Translations under genes and position numbers: made by a program
Origin: Microbacterium neungamense
GTDB taxonomy: Bacteria; Actinomycetota; Actinomycetes; Actinomycetales; Microbacteriaceae
Assembly: GCF_024971095.1 (NCBI RefSeq)
Contig: NZ_CP069717.1
Coordinates: 1,798,001 to 1,862,000, forward strand
DNA: 64,000 nucleotides
Reading direction: 5' to 3'
In this document: positions 18,664 through 27,608 of the stretch, in pieces
Numbering within the stretch: position 1 is the stretch's first letter
How the letters are laid out: the number at the start of each line of letters is the position of its first letter
The notes under the pieces: generated by a model
What the model was told of the DNA's origin: nothing
Seen by the model: only the letters and a program-made list of their open reading frames with translations
Database searches by the model: none

Positions 18664-18831
18664 GCGACACAATGTGTCACCACAATCAACTCCGGAAGTG
18701 CCCGACCCGCCCGCAGCGACACTTCCTCCCCTCTCCTGACGGCTCCGGCGGCCCGAACCGCAACAAGTGACACATTGTGGCCGAAAGTGCGGGATGGATG
18801 CAGGACGACCTACACGGCGTGACACATTGCG
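18664..18831. repeat. 52-bp-period palindrome array, downstream arm
   Basis: GACACAATGTGTC (18666-18678, a perfect odd palindrome) is followed by a decayed GACACTTCC (CAC at 18720), TGACACATTGTGG (CAC at 18771) and TGACACATTGCGG (CAC at 18823). Starts are spaced 52, 51 and 52 bp. The motif is the same as upstream of the gene. The 352-bp gap 18625-18976 contains nothing else that I recognise except the sdhC leader. Confidence 0.85.
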
Positions 18832-18976
18832 GCCAGGAGGGGAGGCCGGAGGGAAGCGCTGGGGCTGGCTAAGGGTCGCCTTCGTCGCTCCCAGCGGTCT
18901 GACAGGAATAGGATGGCAGGGATCGGGCATGCCCCGGTGCATGCGCCCGATATCGCATCGATCAGGGAGGACGACC

Positions 18977-19411
18977 GTGTCCACGAGCACTCGCTTGACA
19001 CCGTCGATTTCGGAAACCACCTCGAAGACGCCGCGCGGAACCCTCTATCGGGGCCGTGAAGGCATGTGGTCATGGGTGCTTCACCGCATCACCGGAGTCG
19101 CGATCTTCTTCTTCCTCCTGGTGCATGTGCTCGACACCGCGCTGATCCGCGTCTCCCCCGAGGCGTACAACGCCGTGATCGGCACCTACAAGAACCCGGT
19201 CATGGCGCTCGGCGAGGTGGTGCTGGTCGCCGGCATCGTGTTCCACGCGATGAACGGCCTGCGCATCATCCTCGTGGACTTCTGGTCGAAGGGTGCGCGC
19301 TACCAGCGCCAGCTGTTCTGGATCGTCCTCGGCGTGTGGGCCGTGCTGATGGCCGGCTTCGTGCCGCGTCACCTGGCGCTCGCCTTCGCCGGCATGGGAG
19401 GTGCCCACTGA
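18977..19411 (+). CDS. sdhC: Succinate dehydrogenase cytochrome b556 subunit
   Basis: A membrane anchor of complex II with three hydrophobic helices (WVLHRITGVAIFFFLLVHV, MALGEVVLVAGIVFHAMNG, LFWIVLGVWAVLMAGFV). Conserved histidines in LHRITG and VFHAMNGLR are the expected heme and quinone region. It is 144 residues long. The GTG at 18977 follows AGGGAGG at 6 nt. It is the first gene of sdhCDAB and overlaps sdhD by one base (TGATG). Confidence 0.94.
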   Translation: MSTSTRLTPSISETTSKTPRGTLYRGREGMWSWVLHRITGVAIFFFLLVHVLDTALIRVSPEAYNAVIGTYKNPVMALGEVVLVAGIVFHAMNGLRIILVDFWSKGARYQRQLFWIVLGVWAVLMAGFVPRHLALAFAGMGGAH

Positions 19412-19869
19412 TGACCGCTCAGACCGCCGTCGCCCCCGCCCGCCGTCCCCGGGGCTTCAACCTCGAGAAGTGGGGCTGGGTCTTCATGCGCGCCTCCGGC
19501 GTGCTGCTGGTCGTGCTGATCTTCGGCCACCTGTTCGTGAACCTCATGGTCGGCGAGGGCATCCACGCCCTGGACTTCGCCTTCATCGCCGGCAAGTTCG
19601 CCACCCCGTTCTGGCAGTGGTGGGACGTGCTGATGCTGTGGCTCGCGCTCATCCACGGCGGCAACGGCATGCGCACGATCGTGAACGACTACGTCACGCA
19701 CGAGGGCGCCCGCAAGGCGCTGGTGGCGGCGATCGGTCTCGCGGTGGCCCTGCTGATCGTCCTCGGCACGCTCGTGGTGTTCACGTTCGACCCGTGCGCG
19801 GGAGTGTTCGGCACGTTCGAGAACCCGGACAGCGCGCTGTTCGAGGTGTGCCAGGCCGCGGCCAACTGA
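19411..19869 (+). CDS. sdhD: Succinate dehydrogenase hydrophobic membrane anchor subunit
   Basis: A 152-residue second anchor subunit of complex II with three hydrophobic segments ([57 protein letters not shown]). The [13 protein letters not shown] block matches actinobacterial SdhD. It starts at the TGATG overlap with sdhC. The stop lies 25 bp before sdhA. Confidence 0.93.
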   Translation: MTAQTAVAPARRPRGFNLEKWGWVFMRASGVLLVVLIFGHLFVNLMVGEGIHALDFAFIAGKFATPFWQWWDVLMLWLALIHGGNGMRTIVNDYVTHEGARKALVAAIGLAVALLIVLGTLVVFTFDPCAGVFGTFENPDSALFEVCQAAAN

Positions 19870-19894
19870 GTGGATTGACAGGAACAGAGAAGAA

Positions 19895-21700
19895 GTGACT
19901 ACCCAGACCCAGGAGTCCGTCGTCCGCGACGGCGTGCACTACCACCAGTTCGACGTCGTCATCGTGGGGGCCGGCGGTGCCGGGATGCGCGCCGCCATCG
20001 AAGCGGGTCCCGGCGCGAAGACCGCCGTGATCACGAAGCTCTACCCGACCCGGTCGCACACCGGCGCGGCGCAGGGCGGCATGGCCGCGGCGCTCGCGAA
20101 CGTCGAGGAGGACAGCTGGGAGTGGCACACCTTCGACACCGTCAAGGGCGGTGACTACCTGGTCGACCAGGACGCGGCGGAGATCCTCGCCAAGGAGGCC
20201 ATCGACGCGGTCATCGACCTGGAGAACATGGGCCTGCCGTTCAACCGCACGCCCGAGGGCAAGATCGACCAGCGCCGCTTCGGCGGTCACACCGCCGAGC
20301 ACGGCAAGACCCCGGTCCGCCGCGCCTGCTACGCCGCCGACCGCACCGGTCACATGATCCTGCAGACGCTGTTCCAGAACTGCGTCAAGCTCGGCATCAA
20401 CTTCTTCAACGAGTTCTACGCGCTCGACCTGATCACTGTGAAGGATGCCGACGGCACCACCCGCGTGGCGGGCGTGGTCGCCTACGAGCTGGCCACCGGC
20501 GACCTCCATGTGTTCCAGGCCAAGGCGGTCATCTTCGCCACCGGCGGCTTCGGCAAGATCTTCAAGACCACCTCGAACGCGCACACCCTCACCGGCGACG
20601 GCGTCGGCATCGTCTGGCGCAAGGGCCTGCCGCTGGAGGACCTCGAGTTCTTCCAGTTCCACCCCACCGGTCTCGCCGGCCTCGGCATCCTGCTCACCGA
20701 GGGCGCGCGCGGTGAGGGCGCGATCCTGCGCAACGCCTCCGGCGAGCGGTTCATGGAGCGCTACGCCCCCACCATCAAGGACCTCGCACCGCGCGACATC
20801 GTCGCGCGCTGCATGGTGCAGGAGGTCGCGGAGGGCCGCGGCGCCGGCCCGCACAAGGACTACGTGCTGCTGGACTGCACCCACCTGGGCGCCGAGGTGC
20901 TCGAGACCAAGCTCCCCGACATCACCGAGTTCGCGCGCACCTATCTGGGCGTCGACCCGGTCGTCGAGCCGGTGCCGGTGATGCCGACCGCCCACTACGC
21001 GATGGGCGGCATCCCGACCAACAACGACGCCGAGGTGCTCGCCGACAACGACACCGTGGTGCCCGGCCTGTACGCCGCGGGCGAGTGCGCCTGCGTGTCG
21101 GTGCACGGCGCGAACCGCCTGGGCACGAACTCGCTGCTGGACATCAACGTGTTCGGCAAGCGCGCCGGCCGCAACGCCGTCGAGTACGCCCGCACCGCCG
21201 ACTTCGTGCCGCTGCCGGAGGACCCGGCGAAGGACGTCCGCGAGATGCTCGAGGGGCTGCGGAACAACCCGGGCACCGAGCGCATCGCGGTGCTGCGCAA
21301 GAAGCTGCAGGAGGAGATGGACCGCGGCGCCCAGGTGTTCCGCACCGAGGAGTCCCTCACCCACGTCCTCGGCGTCATCCAGGAGCTGCGCGAGCGCTAC
21401 CGCAACGTGCACGTCGACGACAAGGGCCACCGCTACAACACCGACCTGCTCGAAGCGGTCGAGCTCGGCTTCCTGCTCGACATCGCCGAGGTCGTCGTCT
21501 ACGCCGCCCGCAACCGCAAGGAGAGCCGCGGCGGCCACATGCGCGACGACTTCCCCCAGCGCGACGACGAGACCTACATGAAGCACACGATGGCCTACCT
21601 CGTCGGCGACCCGCACTCGTCGCATCCGGAGGACCACATCAAGCTGGACTGGAAGCCGGTCGTCATCACGAACTACCAGCCGATGGAGAGGAAGTACTGA
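19895..21700 (+). CDS. sdhA: Succinate dehydrogenase flavoprotein subunit
   Basis: The 601-residue catalytic subunit oxidises succinate to fumarate at a covalently bound FAD. The FAD-binding [14 protein letters not shown] lies at the N-terminus. His55 in [11 protein letters not shown] is the predicted FAD attachment residue. [13 protein letters not shown] and the catalytic-domain [13 protein letters not shown] are present. The GTG start at 19895 is the only candidate giving a normal N-terminus. It is followed by sdhB after 2 bp. Confidence 0.97.
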   Translation: MTTQTQESVVRDGVHYHQFDVVIVGAGGAGMRAAIEAGPGAKTAVITKLYPTRSHTGAAQGGMAAALANVEEDSWEWHTFDTVKGGDYLVDQDAAEILAKEAIDAVIDLENMGLPFNRTPEGKIDQRRFGGHTAEHGKTPVRRACYAADRTGHMILQTLFQNCVKLGINFFNEFYALDLITVKDADGTTRVAGVVAYELATGDLHVFQAKAVIFATGGFGKIFKTTSNAHTLTGDGVGIVWRKGLPLEDLEFFQFHPTGLAGLGILLTEGARGEGAILRNASGERFMERYAPTIKDLAPRDIVARCMVQEVAEGRGAGPHKDYVLLDCTHLGAEVLETKLPDITEFARTYLGVDPVVEPVPVMPTAHYAMGGIPTNNDAEVLADNDTVVPGLYAAGECACVSVHGANRLGTNSLLDINVFGKRAGRNAVEYARTADFVPLPEDPAKDVREMLEGLRNNPGTERIAVLRKKLQEEMDRGAQVFRTEESLTHVLGVIQELRERYRNVHVDDKGHRYNTDLLEAVELGFLLDIAEVVVYAARNRKESRGGHMRDDFPQRDDETYMKHTMAYLVGDPHSSHPEDHIKLDWKPVVITNYQPMERKY

Positions 21701-21702
21701 CC

Positions 21703-22470
21703 ATGTCGAACGCCGTCGCAGAGGCACCCGCCGACGCCGCGTCGGACAGCGGAGTGCAGTCGTTCCTGGTGACCTTCATCATCCGCCGGTTCGACCCGGA
21801 GGTGGACTCCGAGCCGCGCTGGGTGGACTACGACGTCGAGCTGTACTCGACCGACCGCGTGCTCGACGCGCTGCACAAGATCAAGTGGGAGGTCGACGGC
21901 TCGCTCACCTTCCGCCGCTCCTGCGCGCACGGCATCTGCGGCTCCGACGCGATGCGGATCAACGGCCGCAACCGGCTGGCGTGCAAGACGCTGATCAAGG
22001 ATCTCGACATCTCCAAGCCGATCTACGTCGAGGCGATCAAGGGCCTGCCGCTGGAGAAGGACCTCGTCGTCGACATGGAGCCGTTCTTCGCGGCCTACCG
22101 CGACGTCAAGCCGTTCCTCATCGCGAACACCGAGCCCGAGAAGGGCAAGGAGCGCGTGCAGTCGATCGCTGACCGCGCGATCTTCGACGACACCACGAAG
22201 TGCATCCTGTGCGCGGCGTGCACCTCCTCCTGCCCGGTGTTCTGGACCGACGGCCAGTACTTCGGTCCGGCCGCGATCGTGAACGCGCACCGCTTCATCT
22301 TCGACTCCCGCGACGACGCCGGCGACGTGCGCCTGGACATCCTCAACGACAAGGAGGGCGTGTGGCGCTGCCGCACGACCTTCAACTGCACCGAGGCGTG
22401 CCCTCGCGGCATCGAGGTGACCAAGGCGATCGCCGAGGTCAAGCAGGCCGTGCTCAAGGGCGGTCGCTGA
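21703..22470 (+). CDS. sdhB: Succinate dehydrogenase iron-sulfur subunit
   Basis: A 255-residue electron-transfer subunit. The [2Fe-2S] cysteines are in RRSCAHGICGSDAM...LAC. The C-terminal [4Fe-4S] and [3Fe-4S] ligands are in CILCAACTSSCP and CRTTFNCTEACP. It links SdhA to the membrane anchors. It is the last gene of the operon and is followed by a terminator hairpin. Confidence 0.97.
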   Translation: MSNAVAEAPADAASDSGVQSFLVTFIIRRFDPEVDSEPRWVDYDVELYSTDRVLDALHKIKWEVDGSLTFRRSCAHGICGSDAMRINGRNRLACKTLIKDLDISKPIYVEAIKGLPLEKDLVVDMEPFFAAYRDVKPFLIANTEPEKGKERVQSIADRAIFDDTTKCILCAACTSSCPVFWTDGQYFGPAAIVNAHRFIFDSRDDAGDVRLDILNDKEGVWRCRTTFNCTEACPRGIEVTKAIAEVKQAVLKGGR

Positions 22471-22488
22471 CCTCCGCTCCCCCGCGTC

Positions 22489-22526
22489 GAACGGCGCTCT
22501 GCTCCTCCGGGGGCAGGGCGCCGTTC
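22489..22526 (+). terminator. sdh operon terminator hairpin
   Basis: GAACGGCGC pairs with GCGCCGTTC, extended inward by three further pairs around a T-G wobble. It lies 19 bp after the sdhB stop codon. Confidence 0.65.
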
Positions 22527-22598
22527 CCGTTCCGGCGACGCTGCCCGAGCGGACGGCGGCGCCCAGGCCGGGCGCACGGCGGTGTCTGAGGCTCCCCG

Positions 22599-22604
22599 TA
22601 GGCT
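22599..22604 (+). promoter_or_regulatory. -10 element, probable leaderless promoter of xthA
   Basis: TAGGCT is followed by GGGAGC and the ATG at 22611 (6-nt gap). Confidence 0.5.
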
Positions 22605-22610
22605 GGGAGC

Positions 22611-23453
22611 ATGCCTCATCTGCGTGTCGCCTCCATCAACGTGAACGGGATCCGGGCCGCCGTCCGCAACGGCATGAACGCCTGGCTGGACGCCGCCGAC
22701 GTCGACGTCCTCACCGTGCAGGAGGTCCGCGGGCAGGACGAGCACCTCGAGGCCGCGTTCCCCGGCTGGTCCGTCGTGCACGACGAGTCCAGTGCGAAGG
22801 GACGCGCCGGTGTCGCCATCGTCAGCCGCAGGCCCGCGCTGGCCACCCGCACCGACTTCGGCGACGAGGACTTCGACTCCCGCGGGCGGTGGATCGAGGG
22901 GGACTTCCTGCTGGGCGACCGGCCGCTGACGATCGTGAGCGCCTACGTGCACACCGGCGAGGCGGACACTCCCCGCCAGGAGGAGAAGTGGCGCTTCCTC
23001 GACGCCATGACCGAACGGATGCGGGAACTGGGCGCCCCCGACGGCGCGCTCGCCCTCGTCACCGGCGACCTCAACGTGGGTCACCGGGAGCTGGACATCA
23101 AGAACTGGCGCGGAAACCGCACCAAGGCCGGCTTCCTGCCCCGCGAGCGCGCGTACTTCGACCGGCTGCTCGGTCCCACCGGCGAGGAGGTCGTCTGCGT
23201 GGACGGCACGGTGGGCACCGGCATGGGGTGGGTGGACATCGGCCGCCGGCACCACGGCGAGATCGACGGCCCGTACACCTGGTGGTCGATGCGCGGCAAG
23301 GCGTTCGACAACGACAGCGGATGGCGGATCGACTACCATCTGGCCACGCCGGCATTGGCCGAGCGTGCGACCGGGTACGCGATCGCCCGCGCGGCGACCT
23401 ACGCCGAACGCTGGAGCGATCACGCCCCGGTCATCGTCGACTACGCCTACTGA
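22611..23453 (+). CDS. xthA: Exodeoxyribonuclease III / AP endonuclease
   Basis: A DNA repair nuclease that cuts 5' to abasic sites and trims 3' ends. The 280-residue protein carries the exonuclease-endonuclease-phosphatase fold motifs in order: NVNGIRAA, a metal Glu in LTVQEVRG, TGDLNVGHRELD, WRIDYHLAT and the catalytic SDHAPVIVDY. Length and motif order are those of the ExoIII family. It stands alone between the sdh operon and the decayed sigJ gene. Confidence 0.93.
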   Translation: MPHLRVASINVNGIRAAVRNGMNAWLDAADVDVLTVQEVRGQDEHLEAAFPGWSVVHDESSAKGRAGVAIVSRRPALATRTDFGDEDFDSRGRWIEGDFLLGDRPLTIVSAYVHTGEADTPRQEEKWRFLDAMTERMRELGAPDGALALVTGDLNVGHRELDIKNWRGNRTKAGFLPRERAYFDRLLGPTGEEVVCVDGTVGTGMGWVDIGRRHHGEIDGPYTWWSMRGKAFDNDSGWRIDYHLATPALAERATGYAIARAATYAERWSDHAPVIVDYAY

Positions 23454-23535
23454 TCCCGGCGCCGCGCCCGGCACGGGTCCGTGCCCGACCCGTGCCCGAC
23501 CCGTGTCCGGCCCCGCCCGGGCCCGCCGCGCCTCC

Positions 23536-23867
23536 TCAGCGCGCCAGCACCGTCTCGGACAGCACCCGGGAGAGCTTCTCGGGGTTGCGCACGTAGTACA
23601 GCCCGGAGACCCCGTCCGGCCCGATGCGCAGCGCGAGCGCGCCGTCCAGCTCGCCGTCCGCGTACAGCAGCAGGGCCGGCGTGCCGTTGATGGTCGTCTC
23701 CTCCGCCGACAGCGACAGGGCGTGCTTGGCGACGCCACCCGCCAGCAGGCGGACGATCCGATCGGCGCCGACGATCGGCCGCAACGCGGCGCGCTTGAGG
23801 CCGCCGCCGTCGGCGATCAGTTGCGGTGGGCGACGAACACCGCGGTGGCACGGTCGACGGCCGTCAT
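23536..23867 (-). pseudogene. sigJ: SigJ-type ECF sigma factor, internal deletion
   Basis: The first 16 residues (MTAVDRATAVFVAHRN) are a normal SigJ start, overlapping the oxidoreductase stop by ATGA as is usual for this gene pair. The frame then hits TGA at a sharp join (near 23820). Sequence resumes in another frame with the SnoaL-like C-terminal domain of the same family (LIADGGGLKRAALRPIVG... to VLSETVLAR). Roughly 180 residues, including sigma regions 2 and 4, are missing. No sigma factor can be made from it. It could be a real deletion or an assembly join. Confidence 0.85.
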
Positions 23868-25075
23868 CGCGCCGCGCTCTCCCGCACCGCGGCGGCCGGT
23901 TCCCCGGTCCCTGTCGAACGCGCCGCGAGCTTCGCCGCCCGGCTCCGGTCGCGGGCCGGCCACCGGTGCGATCCCGGCTTCCTGGCCTCCTTCGAGATCT
24001 GCTTGATCGGGCTGGCGCACGCCTCCTCCTTCACCATGGCGCCCACGCGGCCGCTGGCGAACACCGGCGTCGCGGTGTCGTCCAGGCGGGACAGCTGGAA
24101 CACGGCATCCGCCCGTCCCAGGCTGATGCACATCGCGCCGATCGCGCGGTCCCACTCGGCCGGCTCGCGGCCTGCGATGCGGCTGAGCACCGTGTCTCCC
24201 GCGTGCGAGCCGAGCGGGAGCGCCGCCTGGCAGCTCATCCGCATCGGCAGGCCCGAGGGCGCCGCCGCGTCGCCGGTCGCCACGATCCGCTCGTCGTCCA
24301 CACTCGTCAGTGTCTCATCCGAGCAGCCGGCCCTCGGCATCCGTGCGCAGCCCGCTGCGCCGCGCGAGCCCGCCCGCGGCGAAACCGACCGTCCACACGG
24401 TCGCCGCGCTGGGCAGCTCGCGTCCGTCGTCCAGCACGACGCGGTGCGGATGCACGGCGGCCGCCCGGCGCCCTCGATGATCGCGACGCCGAGCTCGGTG
24501 ACACGACGCGCCACGCGGCGGCGGGCACGCGGATGCAGGTACGGGCCGAGCTGCGCCCCGCAGACGAGGGTGAGGGCCCGCCCGCGCTCGGCCAGCTCCG
24601 CGGCGACCTCGATGCCGAGCGGGCCTGCCCCCACGACGACCACGGGGGCGGTGTCCGGGGTGCCCGCGAGCACCGCGCGCAGCCGCTCGGCCTCCTCCAG
24701 CGTGGAGAGCGTCAGGGCGTGGTCCGCGGCGCCCGGGACGTGCGCGGTGTCGGTCGCGCTGCCGACGGCGTAGACGAGGTAGTCGTAGCCCAGCGTCGAG
24801 CCGTCCTCGAGGGAGAGCGTCCGTCGGGGGGCGTCGATCGCGGTGACCGTGCCGACGACCAGCCGCACGCGCGGGGCGAGCAGGTCCGAGAAGTCGGCGA
24901 CCGCGGCGTGCGATCCGGCGACCAGCTGGTGCAGCCGGACCCGCTCCACGAACTGCGGGCGTGCGTTCACCAGCGTGACGCGGACCCGCGGGTCCTGCGT
25001 GAGCCGGTTCGCTGCGATCGTGCCGGCGTATCCGCCGCCGAGCACGACGACCTCGATGCTGCTGTTGTTCTGCAT
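23864..25075 (-). pseudogene. NAD(P)/FAD-dependent oxidoreductase with two compensating frameshifts
   Basis: A 403-codon NDH-2-like flavoprotein: FAD loop VVLGGGYAGTIAANRL, NAD loop VVVGAGPLGIEVAAELAERG, and second FAD motif VATGDAAAPSG. Between about 24470 and 24320 the main frame gives an unlikely Cys/Arg-rich stretch, whereas the neighbouring frame reads the expected VHPHRVVLDDGREL...VWTVGFAAGGLARRSGL. One indel near 24465 and an opposite one near 24319 therefore alter about 50 residues but leave the frame open. They may be sequencing errors. AGGAGG lies 8 nt before the ATG. The gene is followed by sigJ with ATGA overlap; such pairs are common in actinobacteria. Confidence 0.8.
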
Positions 25076-25133
25076 GGCGATGACCTCCTGTCGAGAGCAT
25101 GTGCACATGAGACGCCGCCCGGCGCCGATCTGT

Positions 25134-25201
25134 GACAGCCAGGGGCAGAATCGGCGACAGCCCGGGGAGGAACGGTGACAGCCCGGGGAGGATCGACAGC
25201 C
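25134..25201. repeat. Phased GACAGCC repeats upstream of the oxidoreductase gene
   Basis: GACAGCC occurs at 25134, 25156, 25177 and 25195 (spacings 22, 21, 18 bp). The middle two are longer copies of GACAGCCCGGGGAGGA. Sites about two helical turns apart between divergent trpS and oxidoreductase genes suggest an operator, but no regulator is known. Confidence 0.6.
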
Positions 25202-25253
25202 GGAGGCGCCCTCGGCCGGCACGACCGCGGACGGGGCGGCTCCGCGGCCCCCA

Positions 25254-25259
25254 TAGGAT
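25254..25259 (+). promoter_or_regulatory. -10 element, probable leaderless promoter of trpS
   Basis: TAGGAT lies 7 nt before the GTG at 25267. Confidence 0.5.
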
Positions 25260-25266
25260 TGATGTC

Positions 25267-26271
25267 GTGACGAGATCCCGCCTCTATTCCGGAATGCAGC
25301 CCTCCGCCGACTCCCTCCAGGCCGGCAACTACATCGGGGCGCTCCTGCAGTGGCGGGATCTGCAGAACTCGTACGACGCCTTCTTCTCCGTGGTCGACCT
25401 GCATGCGCTCACCGTGCCGCAGGACCCGGCCGAGCTGCGGGAGAAGACCCGGCGCACCGCCGCGCAGTACATCGCCGCGGGCATCGAGCCGTCGCGGTCG
25501 ACGTTGTACGTGCAGTCGCACGTACGCGCGCACGCCGAGCTGGCCTGGATCCTCAGCACGATCACCGGCTTCGGCGAGGCCGGTCGGATGACGCAGTTCA
25601 AGGACAAGTCCAACCGCTACGGCGCGGAGGCGACCTCGGTGGGCCTGTTCACCTACCCGGTGCTGATGGCCGCCGACATCCTGCTCTACCAGGCCGACGT
25701 CGTCCCGGTCGGCGACGACCAGAAGCAGCACGTGGAGCTCACCCGCGACCTCGCGGAGCGGTTCAACGCCCGCTTCGGCGAGACGTTCACGGTGCCGATG
25801 CCGGTGATCCAGCAGGAGACGGCGCGCATCTACGACCTGCAGAACCCGACGTCGAAGATGTCCAAGTCCGCCGAGAGCGACGCCGGTGTGCTGTGGCTGC
25901 TCGACGAGCCGGCGAAGACCGCGAAGAAGATCATGCGCGCGGTCACCGACAACGAGGGCTCGGTGCGCTACGACCGCGAGAACAAGCCGGGGGTGTCGAA
26001 CCTGCTCACGATCTACGCGGCGCTGACCGGCCGTCAGGTCGGGTCGATCGAGGACGAGTATGCCGGACGCGGCTACGGCGATTTCAAGAAGGGGCTCGCC
26101 GAGGTGGTGGTGAACGAGTTCGGCCCGGTGCGCGAGCGCGTTCTCGAGCTGCTCGACGATCCCGCCGAGCTCGACCGCATCCTCGCGATGAACGCGGCGA
26201 AGGCGGATGCGGTCGCGGATGCCACGCTCGCGGAGGTCTACGACCGGGTCGGCCTGCTGCGCCGGGTCTGA
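25267..26271 (+). CDS. trpS: Tryptophanyl-tRNA synthetase
   Basis: It charges tRNA-Trp in the cytoplasm. The 334-residue class I synthetase has [17 protein letters not shown] at the N-terminus (HIGH-equivalent GNYIG) and KMSKS in [11 protein letters not shown]. The specificity region [20 protein letters not shown] is complete. The GTG at 25267 begins the normal [13 protein letters not shown]. It is a single gene followed by an unrelated membrane protein gene. Confidence 0.96.
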   Translation: MTRSRLYSGMQPSADSLQAGNYIGALLQWRDLQNSYDAFFSVVDLHALTVPQDPAELREKTRRTAAQYIAAGIEPSRSTLYVQSHVRAHAELAWILSTITGFGEAGRMTQFKDKSNRYGAEATSVGLFTYPVLMAADILLYQADVVPVGDDQKQHVELTRDLAERFNARFGETFTVPMPVIQQETARIYDLQNPTSKMSKSAESDAGVLWLLDEPAKTAKKIMRAVTDNEGSVRYDRENKPGVSNLLTIYAALTGRQVGSIEDEYAGRGYGDFKKGLAEVVVNEFGPVRERVLELLDDPAELDRILAMNAAKADAVADATLAEVYDRVGLLRRV

Positions 26272-26282
26272 GGGCCGGCGCC

Positions 26283-26288
26283 TAGGAT
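26283..26288 (+). promoter_or_regulatory. -10 element, probable leaderless promoter
   Basis: TAGGAT lies 6 nt before the GTG at 26295. Confidence 0.45.
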
Positions 26289-26294
26289 GGTGGC

Positions 26295-26843
26295 GTGACC
26301 GATCCCGTCCCGCCCGTCCCGGGGCCGCCGCCGTCCGCGGTGCCGCCGGTTCCGGCGTACCAGGCCCCGCCCGGCGCGTACCGGGTGCCGGTGGGCGGGT
26401 ACCCGGCTCCTGCGGGCTCGTACACGGTGCCGGACGCCGCGCCGCGCGCCTCCGCGACCATGGGGATCCTCGCTCTCGTCCTCGCCCTGCTGGCCGCGAT
26501 CGGAGCCCCGCTCCTCGGCGGGGTGATGGGCTTCCAGATCGGGCGGATCCTGCCGGATGTCTTCGCGACGGGTGCGGCGAGCGGGATCACCAGCACCGCT
26601 CTGCTCTCCCCCGCCCGCGATCAGGTGCTCTGGGCCGAGATCGCCTTCTGGGCGGGCACCGTGCTCGGCACCGCGGCGTTCGTGCTCGGCATCGTCGCGA
26701 CGGTGAAGCGGCGGGGCCGCGGTCAGGGTATCGCCGCCATCGTCCTCGCCGCGCTCGGGCCGGTGCTGTTCGGCGTCACCGTGAGCGTGCTGATCGGGTT
26801 CGGGGCCGCCGCCGGCGCGGCGGCGACGCTCGGCGCGGCCTGA
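26295..26843 (+). CDS. Membrane protein of unknown function, proline-rich N-terminus
   Basis: A 182-residue protein that I do not recognise. The first 45 residues are rich in Pro, Ala, Tyr and Gly (PPVPGPPPSAVPPVP). Three hydrophobic segments follow (MGILALVLALLAAIGAPLLGG, AFWAGTVLGTAAFVLGIVA, GIAAIVLAALGPVLFGVTV) with a basic VKRRGRGQG loop. Pro-rich tail plus DUF4190-like membrane segments are common in actinobacterial proteins of unknown role. It has its own promoter. Confidence 0.75.
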   Translation: MTDPVPPVPGPPPSAVPPVPAYQAPPGAYRVPVGGYPAPAGSYTVPDAAPRASATMGILALVLALLAAIGAPLLGGVMGFQIGRILPDVFATGAASGITSTALLSPARDQVLWAEIAFWAGTVLGTAAFVLGIVATVKRRGRGQGIAAIVLAALGPVLFGVTVSVLIGFGAAAGAAATLGAA

Positions 26844-26894
26844 GCACGCGCCGACGCGGCCCGGCCGGCGTCAGTGGCGGGCCCGGTCGGCGGC

Positions 26895-26934
26895 GGGAGT
26901 GGTGTCAGCGGGAGTGGTGTCAGCGGGAGTGGTG
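26895..26934. repeat. 15-bp tandem repeat across the pth stop codon
   Basis: GGGAGTGGTGTCAGC is present 2.7 times. Read on the minus strand, each unit encodes His-His-Ser-Arg-stop, so the end of pth carries a second in-frame stop 15 bp further on. Confidence 0.85.
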
Positions 26935-27498
26935 CTTCTGCTGCGCGGCCAGCAGCCCGTCCTCGACGAGCTGCTCCACGGCATCCGCGACGTCTGACAG
27001 GAAGATCGGGAGCGTCTTGCGCTCCTCCGCGCCGAACGGCGCCAGCACCCAGTCGGCCGGGTCCTGCCTGCCGGGCGGCCGGCCGATCCCGGCGCGCACG
27101 CGCAGGAACTCCGGCGTCGCCAGCGCGCGTGCCACGTCGCGTACGCCGTTGTGCCCGCCGTGTCCGCCGCCGATCTTCATCCGGATGCTGTCGTAGGGGA
27201 TGTCCAGCTCGTCGTGCACCACGACGACCCGCTCCGCGGGCACCGAATAGAAGCGGGCGAGAGCGGCCACCGGCGTGCCGGAGACGTTCATGAAGCTGTT
27301 GGGCTTGGCGAGCACCAGCCGTGCTGCGCCGGGGCGCAGGCGGGTCTCCACGACGCGCGCCCCGGCCTTGTGCTCGCGGAAGCGCTCACCGCGACGCCGG
27401 GCGAGCTCGTCGAGCACCATCTGCCCGATGTTGTGCCGCGTCGCCTCGTAACGGGGGCCGGGGTTGCCGAGGCCCACGATCAGCCACGTGTCGTCCAT
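26920..27498 (-). CDS. pth: Peptidyl-tRNA hydrolase
   Basis: It releases peptides from prematurely dropped peptidyl-tRNA. The 192-residue protein has GLGNPGPRYEATRHNIG with the catalytic His, KPNSFMNVSG, HDELDIPY and GGGHGGHNGVRD. It lies downstream of rplY, the standard order in actinobacteria. The ATG at 27498 begins directly at the conserved N-terminus. The last four codons fall inside the 15-bp tandem repeat. Confidence 0.95.
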   Translation of the reverse strand: MDDTWLIVGLGNPGPRYEATRHNIGQMVLDELARRRGERFREHKAGARVVETRLRPGAARLVLAKPNSFMNVSGTPVAALARFYSVPAERVVVVHDELDIPYDSIRMKIGGGHGGHNGVRDVARALATPEFLRVRAGIGRPPGRQDPADWVLAPFGAEERKTLPIFLSDVADAVEQLVEDGLLAAQQKHHSR

Positions 27499-27555
27499 CA
27501 CGGTTCCCTTCGGTCGGCGGACGAGCGGATGCCCGGCGCCGGGCCGGGAGACGGA

Positions 27556-27586
27556 GGAGGGGACGCGATGCACTCGCGCCCCCTCC
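27556..27586 (-). terminator. Hairpin between rplY and pth
   Basis: A 13-bp stem (GGAGGGGACGCGA / TCGCGCCCCCTCC, one A-C mismatch, 5-nt loop). It lies 22 bp after the rplY stop and may attenuate read-through into pth. Confidence 0.5.
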
Positions 27587-27608
27587 CCCCGCACGGGTGG
27601 TCAGCGGA

